NCBI RefSeq assembly: GCF_037893015.1
Contig: NC_133660.1
Coordinates: 279,517,567-279,581,566 of the forward strand
Direction of reading: 5' to 3'
Origin: Macrotis lagotis
Lineage: Eukaryota; Chordata; Mammalia; Peramelemorphia; Peramelidae
DNA: 64,000 nt
In this document: one piece after another, positions 11,038 to 22,528 of the stretch
How positions within the stretch are numbered: the first letter of the stretch is position 1
Layout: every line of letters starts with the position of its first letter
The notes under the pieces: generated by a model
The model's database searches: none
Told to the model about the DNA's origin: nothing
What the model saw: the letters and a program-made list of their open reading frames with translations, nothing else
Translations under genes and position numbers: made by a program

Positions 11038-11370
11038 TAAAATTCCAGGTTCTCTGTTCTAAGGCATCTCCCAGTTCTGACTTTCTATGTTCTGTGCTTG
11101 AAATTCCTTCCCAGTTCTCATTGTTCCTGTTCTAAGGTCCCTTCCAGTTATAGCATTCTGTGTTCTATGGTTTTGAATTTCAGTTCTGACATTCTTATTG
11201 CTAAAGCTCTATCAAGTGCAGACATTTTCTGTGTTAATGTTCCTCCCAGTTCTGATATTCTAGGTACTAGGGACCCATCAAGCACTGGCGGTCTATGTTC
11301 TAAGGATCTTATGTCCAACACTCCATGTTCTAAGATCTCCTCCAGTTCAGAAGTTGATTTTCCTCTCTTG
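11038..11370 (+). repeat. Degenerate tandem array, period about 30-45 bp, about nine units
   Basis: Units carry a variant of tctatgttctaagg followed by a variant of ctcccagttctgacat. Examples start near 11046, 11087, 11128, 11161, 11241 and 11299. Unit length varies from about 30 to 45 bases, so the array is old. It has no coding frame and lies in the FGF19-LTO1 spacer. Confidence 0.75.
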
Positions 11371-12089
11371 AGTGTTTCCAAAAAGATTTAGGGTCCCTAG
11401 GATACAACTTCCCTCCGTAAAGAAAGGCAGCGATTAAAGTGGTCAGGATTTAACTAACCTGGCCCCTTCTCCACTTGGGTGAGATGACGGAAGCTGTGGC
11501 TATTGCTGAGAAAGGGATCTCGAAGGGTCGGGGCTAGGATAAGATGGCCAACTTGACGGAGTCATGATCCCACTGGACAGGTGCATGTCCTTCATGTAGG
11601 GTGCTTCCTGCCTGAGCTGCCATGATGTCCCCATGCTGAGAGGAACCATCGGGCTAGGAGACTTCTGATCCTGAGAGCAGGTGAGAGGAACCCACATTCA
11701 GGCCTTGGGGAGGAAGCTAGGGAGAAGGGAATTGGCGGTGGTGGTGGGGAAGCCAGGTTCTTTCATGGAGCCCTGATGCCTCCCTGTGGCCGATGGGAAG
11801 GCACCGATGAGGATCTGAAAAAGCCAAGCAAGACAAACATTCCTGCGCTACGGGCTCCCTCTAGTGGTCAGTGCGTCTTTTAGCATCTGTTGCAAGGATT
11901 TGATGCTTGAAAGTTGGGGACCCACATCCCACAGTCCAAACACCAAATACGATTAACTTTGATTCTCCTCTTTTTCTTCTGTCTCCCATGAACAGGAGGT
12001 CTTCTCCTTGGCATGATGAGCTCCTTAGCACTCCCTCTGCTGCCCCACTTTCTCACTCATCTGCTCCCTTACTGCCCATAAACACACTC

Positions 12090-12545
12090 ATGGTTTGCCC
12101 ATCCTCAAAGATGGAAACCAAACCCTCATCTCATCCCCCTCTCTTTCTTGTAGAGCTCATCCCATGTTTCCTTCCTATTCCCCAGGAAACGTCACTGGAA
12201 AATCTTTGCATAGGGAGATGCAACGTGCCCAGCACTCCCATCTCTTCAGTCTTCTCAGTCCCTGCCCAAATCCTCAGCTGGAGGGAAGGGCTATGAGCTC
12301 CAGGGCCTTGATTTAAAGGTTGGTTTTCTCCTTAAGTCCTACCAGTTAAACTATTTGGAGACATCCTTGAGACAGTCCTTCTAGTTCCCACGTACTTTCT
12401 CCACCCCACACACCCTTTATCAGGTTCCTTTTGTGTGTTGACTTCCCTGATTAGATTATAAAATCCCTTAGGGAAAGGACTGACTTTGTTTTCCTTCGTC
12501 TCTCCAAGTTTTAGGCTCAGTGTCTGCATACAGTAGGTGCTTAAT
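12090..12545 (+). mobile_element. L2 LINE 3'-end relic
   Basis: Pyrimidine-rich L2-type sequence leads to gattagattataaaatccct, then cagtaggtgcttaataaata, the characteristic L2 tail. Confidence 0.55.
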
Positions 12546-12559
12546 AAATAATAGAGTAG

Positions 12560-12713
12560 GTATCTATTGACGGTGAAGTAAGCAGAACAGAGTACTAATA
12601 TGCAATAACAGCAAAAATAGCCACAATAATCAATTGTGAAAGATTTGACTACTCAGATCAAGACCGAAATCCAAGACATTTCCAAAAGATTCCTTAGGAA
12701 CAATGCTATCCTC

Positions 12714-12786
<73 letters not shown>

Positions 12787-12995
12787 GATGGAGTCTGAAT
12801 GCAGATGGAAGCAGCATTATCTCAATTTTTCTTGCTTTTTTGTGACAAGGCTAATATTAAATCTGTTTTGCATGATTTTATGTGTATCTTACTGCCTGCC
12901 TTCTCAGTGGGTGGAGGTGGGGTTGGAGGAAGGGAGAGAATTTGGAACTCAAAATAAAAAGAATATTAAAAGCAAATAAATAATAAACAAGGGGG
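12560..12995 (+). mobile_element. LINE 3' end (L1-like, marsupial) split by a (GA)n run
   Basis: The block reads gaagtaagcagaacagag, then ggaacaatgctatcctc, a long GA microsatellite, then gctgatggagtctgaatgc, ggaggaagggagagaatttg and an A-rich end. The same closing words (a g-rich stretch, then 'ctcaaaat', then an A-rich tail) recur at 61040-61250. I call it a LINE 3' end from the poly-A ending and repetition; the family is uncertain. Confidence 0.55.
12716..12784. repeat. (GA)n microsatellite
   Basis: About 34 uninterrupted GA units inside a LINE 3' end. Confidence 0.97.
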
Positions 12996-13689
12996 AAATG
13001 CTTATTGACTTCCCTTTGTGGCAAAAGCTCCAGAGGGTCGTTGGCAGTAGAGATCTTCACTTTCTTTCCTCTCACTCTCTTCTTAACTTTCTACATTTTG
13101 GCTTCTGACCTCATCATTCTACTGAAACTGCCTTCTCCAAAGTGACTATCAATCTCAGTGGCCAAATCTTTTTTCTCCATGACCCCGTACTGCCTTGAGT
13201 ACTGGGGCTCATTCTCTCCTCCCAATCCTCTCTTCTCAATGGGTTTTGCCCCATTCCTCCCTGGTTCTCCTCCTATCTGGGTGACTTTCCTTTGAGGGAT
13301 CTTCTTCCCTCTCACACATGCTCCTGTGGGCATACCACAGAACTCTCCTGGGTCTCTTTTTTTCTCCCTTTATACTATTTCACTTGGTGATCTCATCAGT
13401 TCCCATGGATTCAAATATCATGTCTATGATGTTGATTCTCAGAACTCCTTATTCAGCCCTCATCGTTAACCTTCGGGCTCCTTTTCCAGAGGCCTCTTGG
13501 ACATCTCCAATTGTTTGAGCAGGAAATCTTTTAAACTAAACATCCTCTCTCCCTACCTCCTCCCTTCTTCCAAGCTTCCCTGTTACTGTCAAAGACCTTC
13601 AGCCTCACCCCCTACCCTCCTCCATTTCTCACTCTCTTCTACTCCCATATCTAATGTCACCCATCTACACAACATACCTTGGTCTGCCA

Positions 13690-14175
13690 AAGTCATCTTA
13701 AACTGATCTTCTATAGAAGTTGTCTGAACATTCACCCCCTCCCCTAACACACACACACACAGTCAATAAAGTTCAATGATTCCTCTCACTTCCAGGATTA
13801 AATGTGAAATCTTTTGTTTGGCATTCAAAGCTCTTCATAATATAGTCCCCTCCTGTGTTTCCTATCTTCTTTCATCCCTCTCCCACCTACTCTTCCGTCC
13901 AAAGACACTCCACTCCTGGCAACTCCACAAACACCCCCATCTCCTGAATCTGGGCATTTTCTCTGGCATTTCTTTCCCTTTCTAATCTCAGCTAAAGTTC
14001 CAGCTTCTGTAGAAAGCTTTTCTGGGTCCTCCTGCATTCCACTAACTTCCCATATTGGGTATCTCCAATTCATCCTGTATTTGTTTTGTGTTCCATGTCT
14101 CCCTGCTGGACTATGAGTTCTTCAAAGGCAGGTCTTTCATTATCTCCAGAGCCTAGTATTCAGTAGGCTGGGTTC
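13690..14175 (+). mobile_element. L2 LINE 3' end, long copy
   Basis: The order matches the last part of L2: aggattaaatgtgaaatc, ggcattcaaagctcttc, a (CA)n interruption just before, then ctggactatgagttcttc and agcctagtattcagtagg. It is diverged but collinear over about 480 bases. Confidence 0.65.
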
Positions 14176-15882
14176 TGGAGACAATGTGTGCTGTTTGATG
14201 GATAATGTGTGCTCATCGATTGACTCTGAGGGTCTCAGTTCCCTTTTCTGTAAAATGAGGGAGTGGAACTCCAAGGCTGTCAGTGAACAAGGGTCCTCTG
14301 AAGTTTTGTTTTTAGGATGCCATGACCCTAACTTAGCAAAGAGAGCAACAGAGGCATTAAATGTCCAGAGGCAAAGAATCGTAGGAACAGTTGTGGGCAG
14401 CCAATAATTGCTCCCCTTTACCATGGCTGCTGCAAGCGTGGAGGGGAACGAAGGCAAGTTTGCAAAGTGCTAGTAAACTCTGAGTTAGAAAGGAATTGGA
14501 GATCTTCCTCCTCCAGCTTCATGTGGAACTCTCTAGAACTTGCCCATTGAGCTTCTGCTTGGGTCCTGTGATGGAGAAGTCACTGACTCTGGGAAGATTA
14601 AAACAACATGCATTGTCCTGAGTGAGGGTCAGGAGACTTTGGCTGCTGGGTGGGAGCTAGCCTAAGGGAGACCAGGTTCCCCTCTCTGGGCCCACTCTTT
14701 GCCAAGGAAACAAGGAAAACGCACTAGGTGAACCAAGGCTTCTTTTTTATAAAAAATGCCATTTAGTCTAATGTTCTCCTGTTCCGATTAAAGGCAGTTT
14801 CCAACTGCCCTTCAGTTGCCAACGGACGAGATGCACATCCTTCTTGCCCCGCTTCCCTCTCCCACCCCAGGCTGTGGCACAAACTGGCAGAAGGGGAACA
14901 CATGGGGTCACTCCCCCGTTAGTCATGCTGTGACAGAGGGGTGAGGGCGGGGAGGAGGAGGAAAGCGGGGAAGGGCGCGATTCTGGAGCCAGAGGGGTCT
15001 GCCCCGTTTTCGCGTGGATTCCTTGGGGGGGTGGCGGCGGGGCTGGCAGCGGTGCCCGCTGGCTGGTCTGCCGGGAGGAGCTGTCCAGCCCGGCTGGCCG
15101 TCTGGGCGCTGCCCCGCGGGGCCGGGCTCTGCAGCTTTGGTTTCTAAGAAGGCCGTTTTGTCCGGGTGAAGCAGGCGCCGCTCCCCCCGCCGCGGCCGCT
15201 CTCTGCGGCGTGGGGGGCCCCAAGCCAAGGGCCCCCCGAGCCCGAGCCCGATCTCCAGCCGGCCTGCAGCCCCCCGGGACCCCCGGACCCAGCCCCGCTG
15301 GGCGGTGGAAGCCGTGCTGGGGGGCGGGGAGGGCCTGGCCTCGCGGACCCCCACCCACAGGAGCAGGGCTGCTGGCCAGGGTTGCCCCGCCTCTGGGGGT
15401 CGTGCCCCCTTCTGGGGCCGTCTGTGGAGACAAAGCTGCATTGATTAAGCCCCGACAGTAGGCTGCGCGCCGCGAGGCCCCGGGGGGGCCCCTGGATCCA
15501 GTCCGCGCTCTCCCGAAGCAGAGGAGGGGGAGCCGGGAGGAACCCCCCCCAGGAGCCCCCCGGCCCAGCTTCTCCGGCGTCCCACCTCCAGGCAGCGCCG
15601 AGTCAGCGCCGCGTGTGTGCGCAGCCGCGGAGCCGAGCCCCACCCCGCCCCCGCGATCTCTACGTCCCCCCCCCGCGCGCAGTGGTCGCGGCCGCGCCGG
15701 CGGCGCTCCAAGGCGGCCTGGGAGGGTCCATTACAGACGCGGGGGAGCTCCGCGGCCGCCGCCCGGGCCCTCTCGCTCGCCGTAGCCTCCGTCCCGGCGG
15801 CCCGTGCGCGGCCGGCCCGGCCCGGCCCCAGGACTGAGCCGCCGAGGACTGGGCCCCGCGGGCGGCCGGAGCCCAGCCGGCC

Positions 15883-15932
15883 ATGGAGCGGGCCCCGGAC
15901 CTGTTTGACGCCATCGTGATGGCGGAGGAGAG
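15883..15932 (+). CDS. LTO1: LTO1 exon 1 (coding part)
   Basis: Encodes residues 1-16 and two bases of Arg17; donor AG|gtgggc. The 5' UTR is not delimited. Confidence 0.93.
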
Positions 15933-18900
15933 GTGGGCGCCGCCGGGGCCTGCCGGGCCTAGTGGCCCCCGAGGAGGAGGGGGGGCGGGGCGCCCGAGGG
16001 TCGGGCTCAGCTTCCACAGGCCGCGGGGCGTCTGAGCTTGACCTTGGCCCCGGGGCCGCCCCCGGTGCTGGCGCCCGGCCCGGGCTCCCCCGCCGCAGCC
16101 CAGCCGGGCCCGGCCCGGCTCCTTGTGCCGCGGCCCCGCTGCCCGGCCCGGCCCGGCTCGGCTCGGCTCGGCTCGGCTCGGCTCCTTGTGCCGCGGCTCG
16201 GCTCGGCTCCCCGCGGCCCGGCCCGGCCCGGCTCGGCTCGGCTCGGCTCCTTGTGCCGCGGCCCGGCCCGGCCCGGCCCGGTTCGGCTCCTTGTGCCGCG
16301 GCTCGGCTCCCCGCCACTGCCCGGCCCGGCTCCTTGTGCCGCGGCCCCGCTGCCCGGCCCGGCCCGGTTCCTTGTGCCGCGGCCCCCGCTGCCCGGCCCG
16401 GCCCGGCTCCTTGTGCCGCGGCCCCCCGGCCCGGCCCGGCTCGGTCCGGCTCCTTGTGCCGCTGCCCGGCCCGGCCCGGCTCCCCGCCGCCCGCCGCCGC
16501 CCGGCCGGGGCCGCTGCCTCCCCCGCCGCCCTCCTCGCGTTCACCGCGCGTGTTCTCCCGCACAGGTACCGGGGCGAAGGCTACCGGGAGGGCTACGCCG
16601 AAGGCGGCCGCGTGGGCCTGAGCGAGGGGAGGCGCCACGGAGTGTCCCGGGGCGCCGGCGTCGGGTCCGAGGTAACGAAGCCCCCGGAGGTGGGGGGCGA
16701 GGCGGGCCTTCCCGGGAGGGGCCCTCGGCTTGGGAGGGCTCCACACTGGGCACCGCGTGCCCGCGGCCCACGCCCGGCAGCGCAGGGTGGCACCCCCAAG
16801 CCATGTTGAGCCCCCCAGGGCAGCCTTCAGAAGGGGGGCCGACGCTTTTCCTGTAAGCAACCGTCGTTGAAGTGGGCGCCTTGCGCGGTTTTTCTTGCCT
16901 TTGCCTTCGTTCCGCAGATTGGGTGCTACCGAGGTTTTGCGTTTACCTGGAAGTGCCTGCTTTCCGAGAGCACCGCTGAGAAGGACAGGTAGGGCGCGGG
17001 CCTGGCCCGGGGACGTGGGCATCTTCCCCGTCCTCCCCAAGAGGCAGAGAGGGAGAAAGGAAAAAAGCGAAGAAGGGAAGGAGGGAAGGAAGAGGGAGCT
17101 AGGTTCCCCCTGCTTAGTCACTGCTCCCCCAGCTGTGGATGACTGGGCCGTCTCTGACTTCTCCCTGTGCCCAACTTTCTGCTTCTGGACTTTGGGGGAC
17201 TTTCCTGCTCTGATTCATTTTCTGTTCCTACCTATACTGTTTTACAAGGTCCTTAAGACTAAAATACCTATTGTGTGAGTTAAAAAACCCTGACGCAGAA
17301 GAGCCGGGATGGCACTCTGGTCAGGGCAGGGCTTTGTGTTGGGCAGCCGTGGCAGGCATGGAAGCAGGTGGGAGGGGGTACGTTCTAGCTGCCGTGTCTT
17401 AGCAGAATCAGGAATGTCCAGATCCCTTGGTGACCCAGAGATGCCGTGAAGGCGGGCAGCTGGCACTGGTCAGAGGGTCTTCTGCCTGACTCAGTTCTCT
17501 CAGACACTCTCCAGGGCTCTTGGAGGAATCATTCAGAGGTGATCAGTTGGTAGTGGAGTAGGGTGAATGTTCTGTGGCTCCTGGCCACATTCAGAGTCTG
17601 TCCCCCCAGCATCACTGCTAGCAGGGACAGTAAAACCGGGGGTTGGGCTGCTGTTGGCAATCTCTGTTGCCATACTTGCCATCCCCGAGAAGAGAGCGCC
17701 AGGGGAACAGAAGAACAGCCTTTCCTTTAGCTTGTCTCAGGCCTGAGGAGACCACCAGCTGCTGTCCTAGAGCCTCCCTTGGGGCGAGGCCCTGCCGAGG
17801 ATGGCTCGGCCGCTGGGGTCCCTGTCCTTCTCCTTCCCTGAATCAGCCGTGTGTGTCACGGGCCTCTCCCCTGGCGCCGGGAGCCAACCTTTCTCTAAAA
17901 GGAGCTGCCATTTCTGAGGCCCTACCTTAGTGTGAGAGAACTCCGGCCTTGACCTCTGAGGACCAGGGTCAGTTCCCAGGTCTGACACTTAGTCGCTGTC
18001 AGAGTCTTCTCCATTTTCTGAATCTGAGCTCCCTCACTTGTCAAATGGGGGTGATGAGGATAACTCGGGAGGCAGCATTGGTGAGAGAGAGAGGACTGAC
18101 CTTCATCTCCCAGGGTACAGTGGTGTCCAGTCTTCATCAGAGTATGGGGCTTCTTACACTGAGAAAATCCCATGTCTACCCCCCTTCCCTACAAACAATG
18201 AGCGGATTATCTCCTCCTGCCTCCCAGAAGGGGAGAAGCTCTCTGTCTAACCCCAGAGTGCCATAGAAGAGGCTACGAGCCCAGGGGGATGAGTCCCCCT
18301 TCTGAAACTGCTTCCCTGTTTTGTTTGGAACCTGCCAGAGGAAGCCTGGACTGGGGTGTACTCAGCAGCTTCCCCCCTCGGCCACCTCTGGGGGCTCACA
18401 TGGGGAGAGCCTGCCTGGCTCCCTCCCTGCGCAGCCTCAGTTTCCTCATCCATAACCTAGAGGGGACTGTCACCGTCAGCACTGGTTGCTCCGGTTGTTG
18501 GGAGGCTCAGGTGAGCGTGTTTCACTGAACGCTGAGGTGGTGTCAGGGTCAGCTCTCCTCATTGACCTCGCCCCATTTGGGTCGTTACAGACTTTCTCTT
18601 CTTGATGACCTCATCTCAGTTTGAGTTCATGGGGGGACAGAATTAAGCTGATCTCCTCTTCCCCTGGATCTTCACTTATTAAAATTTCCTACCATCTGAT
18701 AGTTAGAGAGCCCACATTCAGCCCAGCAGGTCCCTGAAGAGCCGGGCAGCCGGAGGGAGGCCAGACCTTGTCGGCTGACTCTGCCTCTTAAGTTGGCAGG
18801 TTCTAAACCTGAGGCTCCTGCATCTTGGCAGTGCTGCCTCCTGCCAGGCCTGAGATAAAACCTGCCTGGGCTCACAGACACCATTGGCAGAACTTTGCCA

Positions 18901-19476
18901 GTGTGACGAGAATGGGGCCTGCTCAGCAGCGTGGCCTGCTCTGGGCAGGGGGAGCTTGTGGTTGGGACAGACGTGTGTGGGAGACCTAACATCCCATACT
19001 CCCTGCTTTGTAGTAAGAAGAGGAGGATGCTCGACTCATTCCTAGGGATGATGCAGAAATTCCCCTACGCCGACCCCACTTATGCCCAGCTTCATGAAGA
19101 TCTGGACAGAATTAGAGGGAAATTTAAACAGGTTGGTTCTGAGACTGTCTCAGTAGAAATAAGCTGTAGCTCGCGGGGGAGGGATGGGCTTCCAATGGCC
19201 CTGCAGGAAGTGGGAGGGGGCCACTGAATCCTTGGCCCCTGGTGGGAAGAACCACATCCGGCTCTATCTGGTGTCACTGCCAGAGTTTAAGGGGCTCAAA
19301 CGGGGCTCACGGGGCCGCTGGGACACTGCTGCAGGTCAGGGCTAGAAGGAGATGCCCTTCTAGGCCGGACAGACAGAGCCGTCCACTGGGTCTATTCTGT
19401 GTTCCAGGTTTGCTCCTTGCTCGGGGTTCAGCCCAACTTTCAAGTCAGTCCCGGAAGCTCCACACTCTCATTTTGA
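15883..19476 (+). CDS. LTO1: LTO1 (ORAOV1): ABCE1 maturation factor, complete five-exon gene
   Basis: LTO1 pairs with YAE1 as a cytosolic adaptor that brings the ribosome-recycling ATPase ABCE1 to the CIA machinery for Fe-S cluster insertion. Joining 15883-15932, 16566-16671, 16918-16988, 19014-19131 and 19408-19476 gives 137 codons plus TGA, exactly the human length, with GT-AG introns and consistent phases (2, 0, 2, 0). Residues 1-17 contain the conserved DLFDAIVMAEER. Residues 18-54 carry the deca-GX3 repeat (glycine about every fourth residue), the YAE1/LTO1 hallmark. Residues 91-115 contain KFPYADPTYAQLHEDLD and IRGKFKQ. The protein ends L-S-F, which fits the C-terminal tripeptide ([LIM]-[DES]-[WF]) reported to bind the CIA targeting complex. 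The start is the first ATG in a good context (ccggccATGG). It runs in the same direction as FGF19 and converges on CCND1. Identification is very secure. Confidence 0.96.
16083..16500. repeat. GC-rich minisatellite in LTO1 intron 1
   Basis: The word ccttgtgccgc occurs eight times at irregular spacing of about 38-66 bases. The copies are separated by runs of cccgg and gctcg pentamers. The array fills most of the 633-bp intron. Long open frames across it on both strands are artefacts of the repeat. Confidence 0.9.
16566..16671 (+). CDS. LTO1: LTO1 exon 2
   Basis: Completes Arg17 and encodes residues 18-52, most of the deca-GX3 repeat (YRGEGYREGYAEGG and on). Acceptor cacag, donor GAG|gtaacg. 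Thirty-five full codons, as in human. Confidence 0.95.
16918..16988 (+). CDS. LTO1: LTO1 exon 3
   Basis: Encodes residues 53-75 (starting IGCYRGFAFTWKCLL) plus two bases of Ser76. Acceptor ttccgcag, donor ag|gtaggg. Confidence 0.95.
16989..19013 (+). other. LTO1: LTO1 intron 3
   Basis: A 2.0-kb intron with a purine-rich low-complexity stretch (17041-17099) and a MIR relic (about 17950-18070). I see no further exon in it. Confidence 0.85.
17950..18070 (+). mobile_element. MIR/CORE-SINE relic
   Basis: Contains caggtctgacacttagtcgc and ctcacttgtcaaatgggggtg in MIR order, inside LTO1 intron 3. Confidence 0.55.
19014..19131 (+). CDS. LTO1: LTO1 exon 4
   Basis: Completes Ser76 and encodes residues 77-115, containing KFPYADPTYAQLHEDLD. 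Acceptor ctttgtag, donor CAG|gttggt, a weaker donor than the others. Confidence 0.95.
19408..19476 (+). CDS. LTO1: LTO1 exon 5 (coding part)
   Basis: Encodes residues 116-137, VCSLLGVQPNF to the terminal LSF, then TGA. Acceptor gttccag. The human counterpart differs by a few substitutions and has the same length. Confidence 0.95.
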   Translation, partial: VCSLLGVQPNFQVSPGSSTLSF

Positions 19477-20116
19477 GCACAAGAAGACAGAAGAAATGTT
19501 AAGGAACAGATGCCTGGGTGTCAAGTGTTTAAAAATGAGATTCAAGTTCAAACGATCGTTGGGCATTCATTGTCCTGAAATGAGGGTTGCAGTCTTGCCA
19601 TGAAGAGACTTGGTCGGGCCCTTCCTTTGTGCCCCTCCATACAGGCCTATTCTTTGGCCTGGATGCCTTTGCCCTGTGGCCTTCATGGATACCGAGGCCG
19701 AGTTCCTTTGAAAAAGTGGGGCTTCTTTGTAAGAGAAGAAATGGGAGGACCCCACGGCTGGGGGGACAGTCACTCCAGACCCCCCTCCTCCTCTCCCATT
19801 CCTAGCCTCAGAGAAATTGGAAAAGGATATGAGAAGGGAGATTGAAATGTGCAAGTGGAGAATTCCCAGTATCACCACCAAGCAAACTATGGAATTCTGG
19901 TCCTTAATTCTGTGTTGGAACAGGACCATTGGTGTTTCATTGGTGCAGGGCTGTTTGAGTCTGACCCAGTGTAATAGATTCATGGTGACAGCTAACGGCA
20001 GTTGGAGTCCTCATCGGAGAAGGGAAACAAGGAAAAAAATATCCCAGAAAAATACTTTATCAACTAACCTTACTTTTCTTCAAGTTAACCATTCCCTTGG
20101 AGATGGTTTGACCAAG

Positions 20117-20122
20117 ATTAAA
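20117..20122 (+). other. LTO1: Candidate LTO1 poly(A) signal (ATTAAA)
   Basis: First attaaa after the LTO1 stop, with a GT-rich stretch just downstream. A second candidate, AATAAA, lies at 21763-21768. Sequence alone does not decide between them. Confidence 0.3.
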
Positions 20123-21162
20123 TGTTGTGCCATGAAATGTATGCGTGAGATTTTCTGGGGCTTGGCCTGGTGGGGGGATGGGGCACTAACTGGCTTTGCC
20201 AGGAAGTTGCTGGTGACCTCGGACAAATCACTTTCCCTCAGGCCCGAAGTTTCTTCTTCTGTAAAATAGGGAGGTGACAGCCGATTCTCTCTAAGGCTTC
20301 TTTCAGCCCCAGCAGTCTTTGTTTCTCTGATTAGTGAGACCCACCTTTCTCTTGTGAGTTGTGTGACTTCTCTTGGACCCTAAGAGGGTATCTCTCTCAC
20401 CATAGTGTTGTATCCACCTGTAGAAATCACTGGTCACCTGTGGAGTGGCGTCCCTTGCCTCTCATTTCATTTTCGTGTAAAGGACAACATGCTGAGAAAG
20501 AGGATGGGTGCTTTCTGGGGTGTGGGGTTGCTCTCATTCAGTCTCTTATATAAACTGAATGAGCCTCATTTATCCCCAATGTGCTCTCTAAGCTTTCCTC
20601 CACATTACTTCCCAGAGACCTCTGTGGTCAAGATACTGGTCCACTCTACTCTGCAGTGAATCCCCCAGCTTTCTCTGAAGCCAACATTCAAGGCCTTCCA
20701 CATGTGGTCTGGTGCCCCCACCTCCCCCTATTCACCTATTTGTCACCTCAGCCAGATTGTCCCTATTCCCTCTGGAAGGCCCAACCCATGCACCTTTCCT
20801 GAGCCAGAGGAAAGGGGTCTCCCCCTTCCAGTTTCTCCTTGACCTCCCTTCGGCATGGTAAGCTAGCATGGAAAGGATACCCCCTCCTCTGGGGCGAGGT
20901 GGAAGGCTGCCCCCCCCACTACTCTGCCTTCTTTATGCCAGACATTTGTGCAGGTTTCCCTTAGATTGCAGGCCCCTTGAGGTCAGGCACGTGTCAAAGG
21001 GGCCTGGGTCCTGGGTTACCTGTCAACTGAAGCCAAAGCCTGACCTAATATTTGGCACAGTCACCACAGATGGGAGGCCCATGTGTGTTACCAGCCTTGT
21101 TAACCCAGCAGTGGCCACCTCTGAAATTTCCCCACTGGTGCCTTAATGAGTAATATTTCTTA

Positions 21163-21304
21163 CTTTATTTTTAAGGCAATGGGTTAAGTGGCTTGCCCAA
21201 GGCCACACAGCTAGGTCATTATTAAATATCTGAGTCCAGATATGAACTCGGCTCCTCCTGACTCCCGGGCCAGTGCTCTACCCGCTGTACCACCGAACTC
21301 CCCC
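21163..21304 (-). mobile_element. Marsupial tRNA-derived SINE, reverse
   Basis: Reads as the reverse complement of the 6308 element: aaggcaatgggttaagtggc, gccacacagctaggtcatta, ctcctcctgactcccgggcc, and a degraded head. Confidence 0.85.
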
Positions 21305-21762
21305 CAGCACTTGTGACCTTCAAAGAAATAGCATTTTTCCAAGTAAAAGTTAAAAATGACTTTTTGTTTCTGATAGAAAACAGTCAAAGCTCGCTGACCA
21401 ATCAAACCCATAAACAGTCGCCGCATCTGAGCTCTTCTCTAGCAGTAGAGGAAAGCCATGGTGACCAGCTTCAAGGCTTGAGTGGAACTTCCCTATTAGG
21501 AGTCTGCCCTTTTCCTTTCCCAGGATAACTCAGGGTGTCTAGGATTCTCCACAAAAATGTTAACTCTTGGGAAAGTGTTTCCTCAGAAAGGAAATTTTAG
21601 TGATTTTGAGAAATAGAAAATGATGAGCCACTTCTCTTCCATTGAGGCTCCAGGGAAGCCCAGCCCCTTGTGGCCTTTAGAGGAAGAGCCAGGACATTCG
21701 GGAAAATGTTTGGTGCCAGCCATAAAGTACCTTCACAACCTCATTTAGCTTGATGGCCTGAA

Positions 21763-21768
21763 AATAAA
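21763..21768 (+). other. LTO1: Candidate distal LTO1 poly(A) signal (AATAAA)
   Basis: Canonical hexamer followed by gctttgctgtag. If used, the LTO1 3' UTR would be about 2.3 kb and include a reversed SINE. Confidence 0.3.
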
Positions 21769-22528
21769 GGCTTTGCTGTAGCCTTGAGTCCCTGCTGCAA
21801 GGACAACTGCAATTTTTGTCTGTGACTCACGGCCCCATTGAACTGTTCTTGGTCTGCATCTGAGCTGGGAAGCTGGGGAACAGCCCAGAAACAGGTGGCA
21901 GCCAGCAGCGACATACCCACCCATGGCAGACTGGGCAGGGAGAGAGGGGAAGCTGGTTTGGGGGTGTTGGCCACCACAGCATCTGTAGGTCACCGTGGTC
22001 GTGGTCTAACTTTGGTGTCCCCGGGCCTTGGTGGACATGGCAGCTCTGAGGAATGAGAAACTGCAGTTGGATAGAAATGGGTTCTCTCAGTGATTGTATC
22101 AAAAAGGTTGTGTCCCAGGACGGCCCTCTATCTTCTAGAAGGATGGTTTGTTTTTTAATCATTTCTGTCATGGACTCCTTTGGCAATGGGGAATCATGAG
22201 TCAAACATGTTTTCAAATAAAGTAAAATGTATAGTTTTTCAAAGGACACCAATCGTACTTAAACATGGGAAAAAATCACCACACAAATAGGGTTTGATCA
22301 AGTAAGAGCCCAAAGTCCAATGTAACCTGAACCCAAAACCTAACATATAGAATCTCACTTGCTCTCTGAGAGGAGATCTGAATTTGGTGCAACCTTGGGC
22401 CTTGCATTTTCAGAGGTGAGCCCAAGGAGAAGGGCTTTCAAAGGTCAAAAGTTGAGGAAATGAAGCCCTTGGTCATTTCAACTGTTAAAAATTATGCCAA
22501 AAAAGAGGAGTCATTAGCATCATTGATT

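Larger units (their letters stand above)
4346..14930. other. FGF19-LTO1 intergenic region, no gene recognised
   Basis: No exon of a known gene is recognisable. The interval holds a degraded MIR (4830-4985), a pyrimidine tract (about 5225-5560), a SINE (6308-6454), CR1/L3-like relics (about 6478-6870 and 14480-14580), MIR relics (6890-7040, 7890-8010), L2 tails (about 7490-7740, 7800-7900, 12090-12545, 13690-14175), a LINE 3' end (12560-12995), purine-rich and dinucleotide microsatellites, and a tandem array at 11038-11370. The remainder looks like unique non-coding DNA. Confidence 0.75.
14935..16820 (+). promoter_or_regulatory. LTO1: CpG island / LTO1 promoter region
   Basis: There is an abrupt shift to very high GC with many CpGs. 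It begins about 950 bases before the LTO1 ATG and continues through exon 2. No TATA box is obvious near exon 1, as usual for housekeeping promoters. The transcription start cannot be fixed from sequence; it probably lies within about 200 bases upstream of 15883. The boundaries were set by eye. Confidence 0.8.

Noticed and set aside
15445-17121. Minus-strand open frame of 558 codons over the LTO1 promoter and exons 1-3
   Set aside because: It is Pro/Arg/Gly/Ala-rich with RHKEPGRAG-type repeats that simply translate the intron 1 minisatellite. It overlaps the real LTO1 exons antisense and shows no domain.
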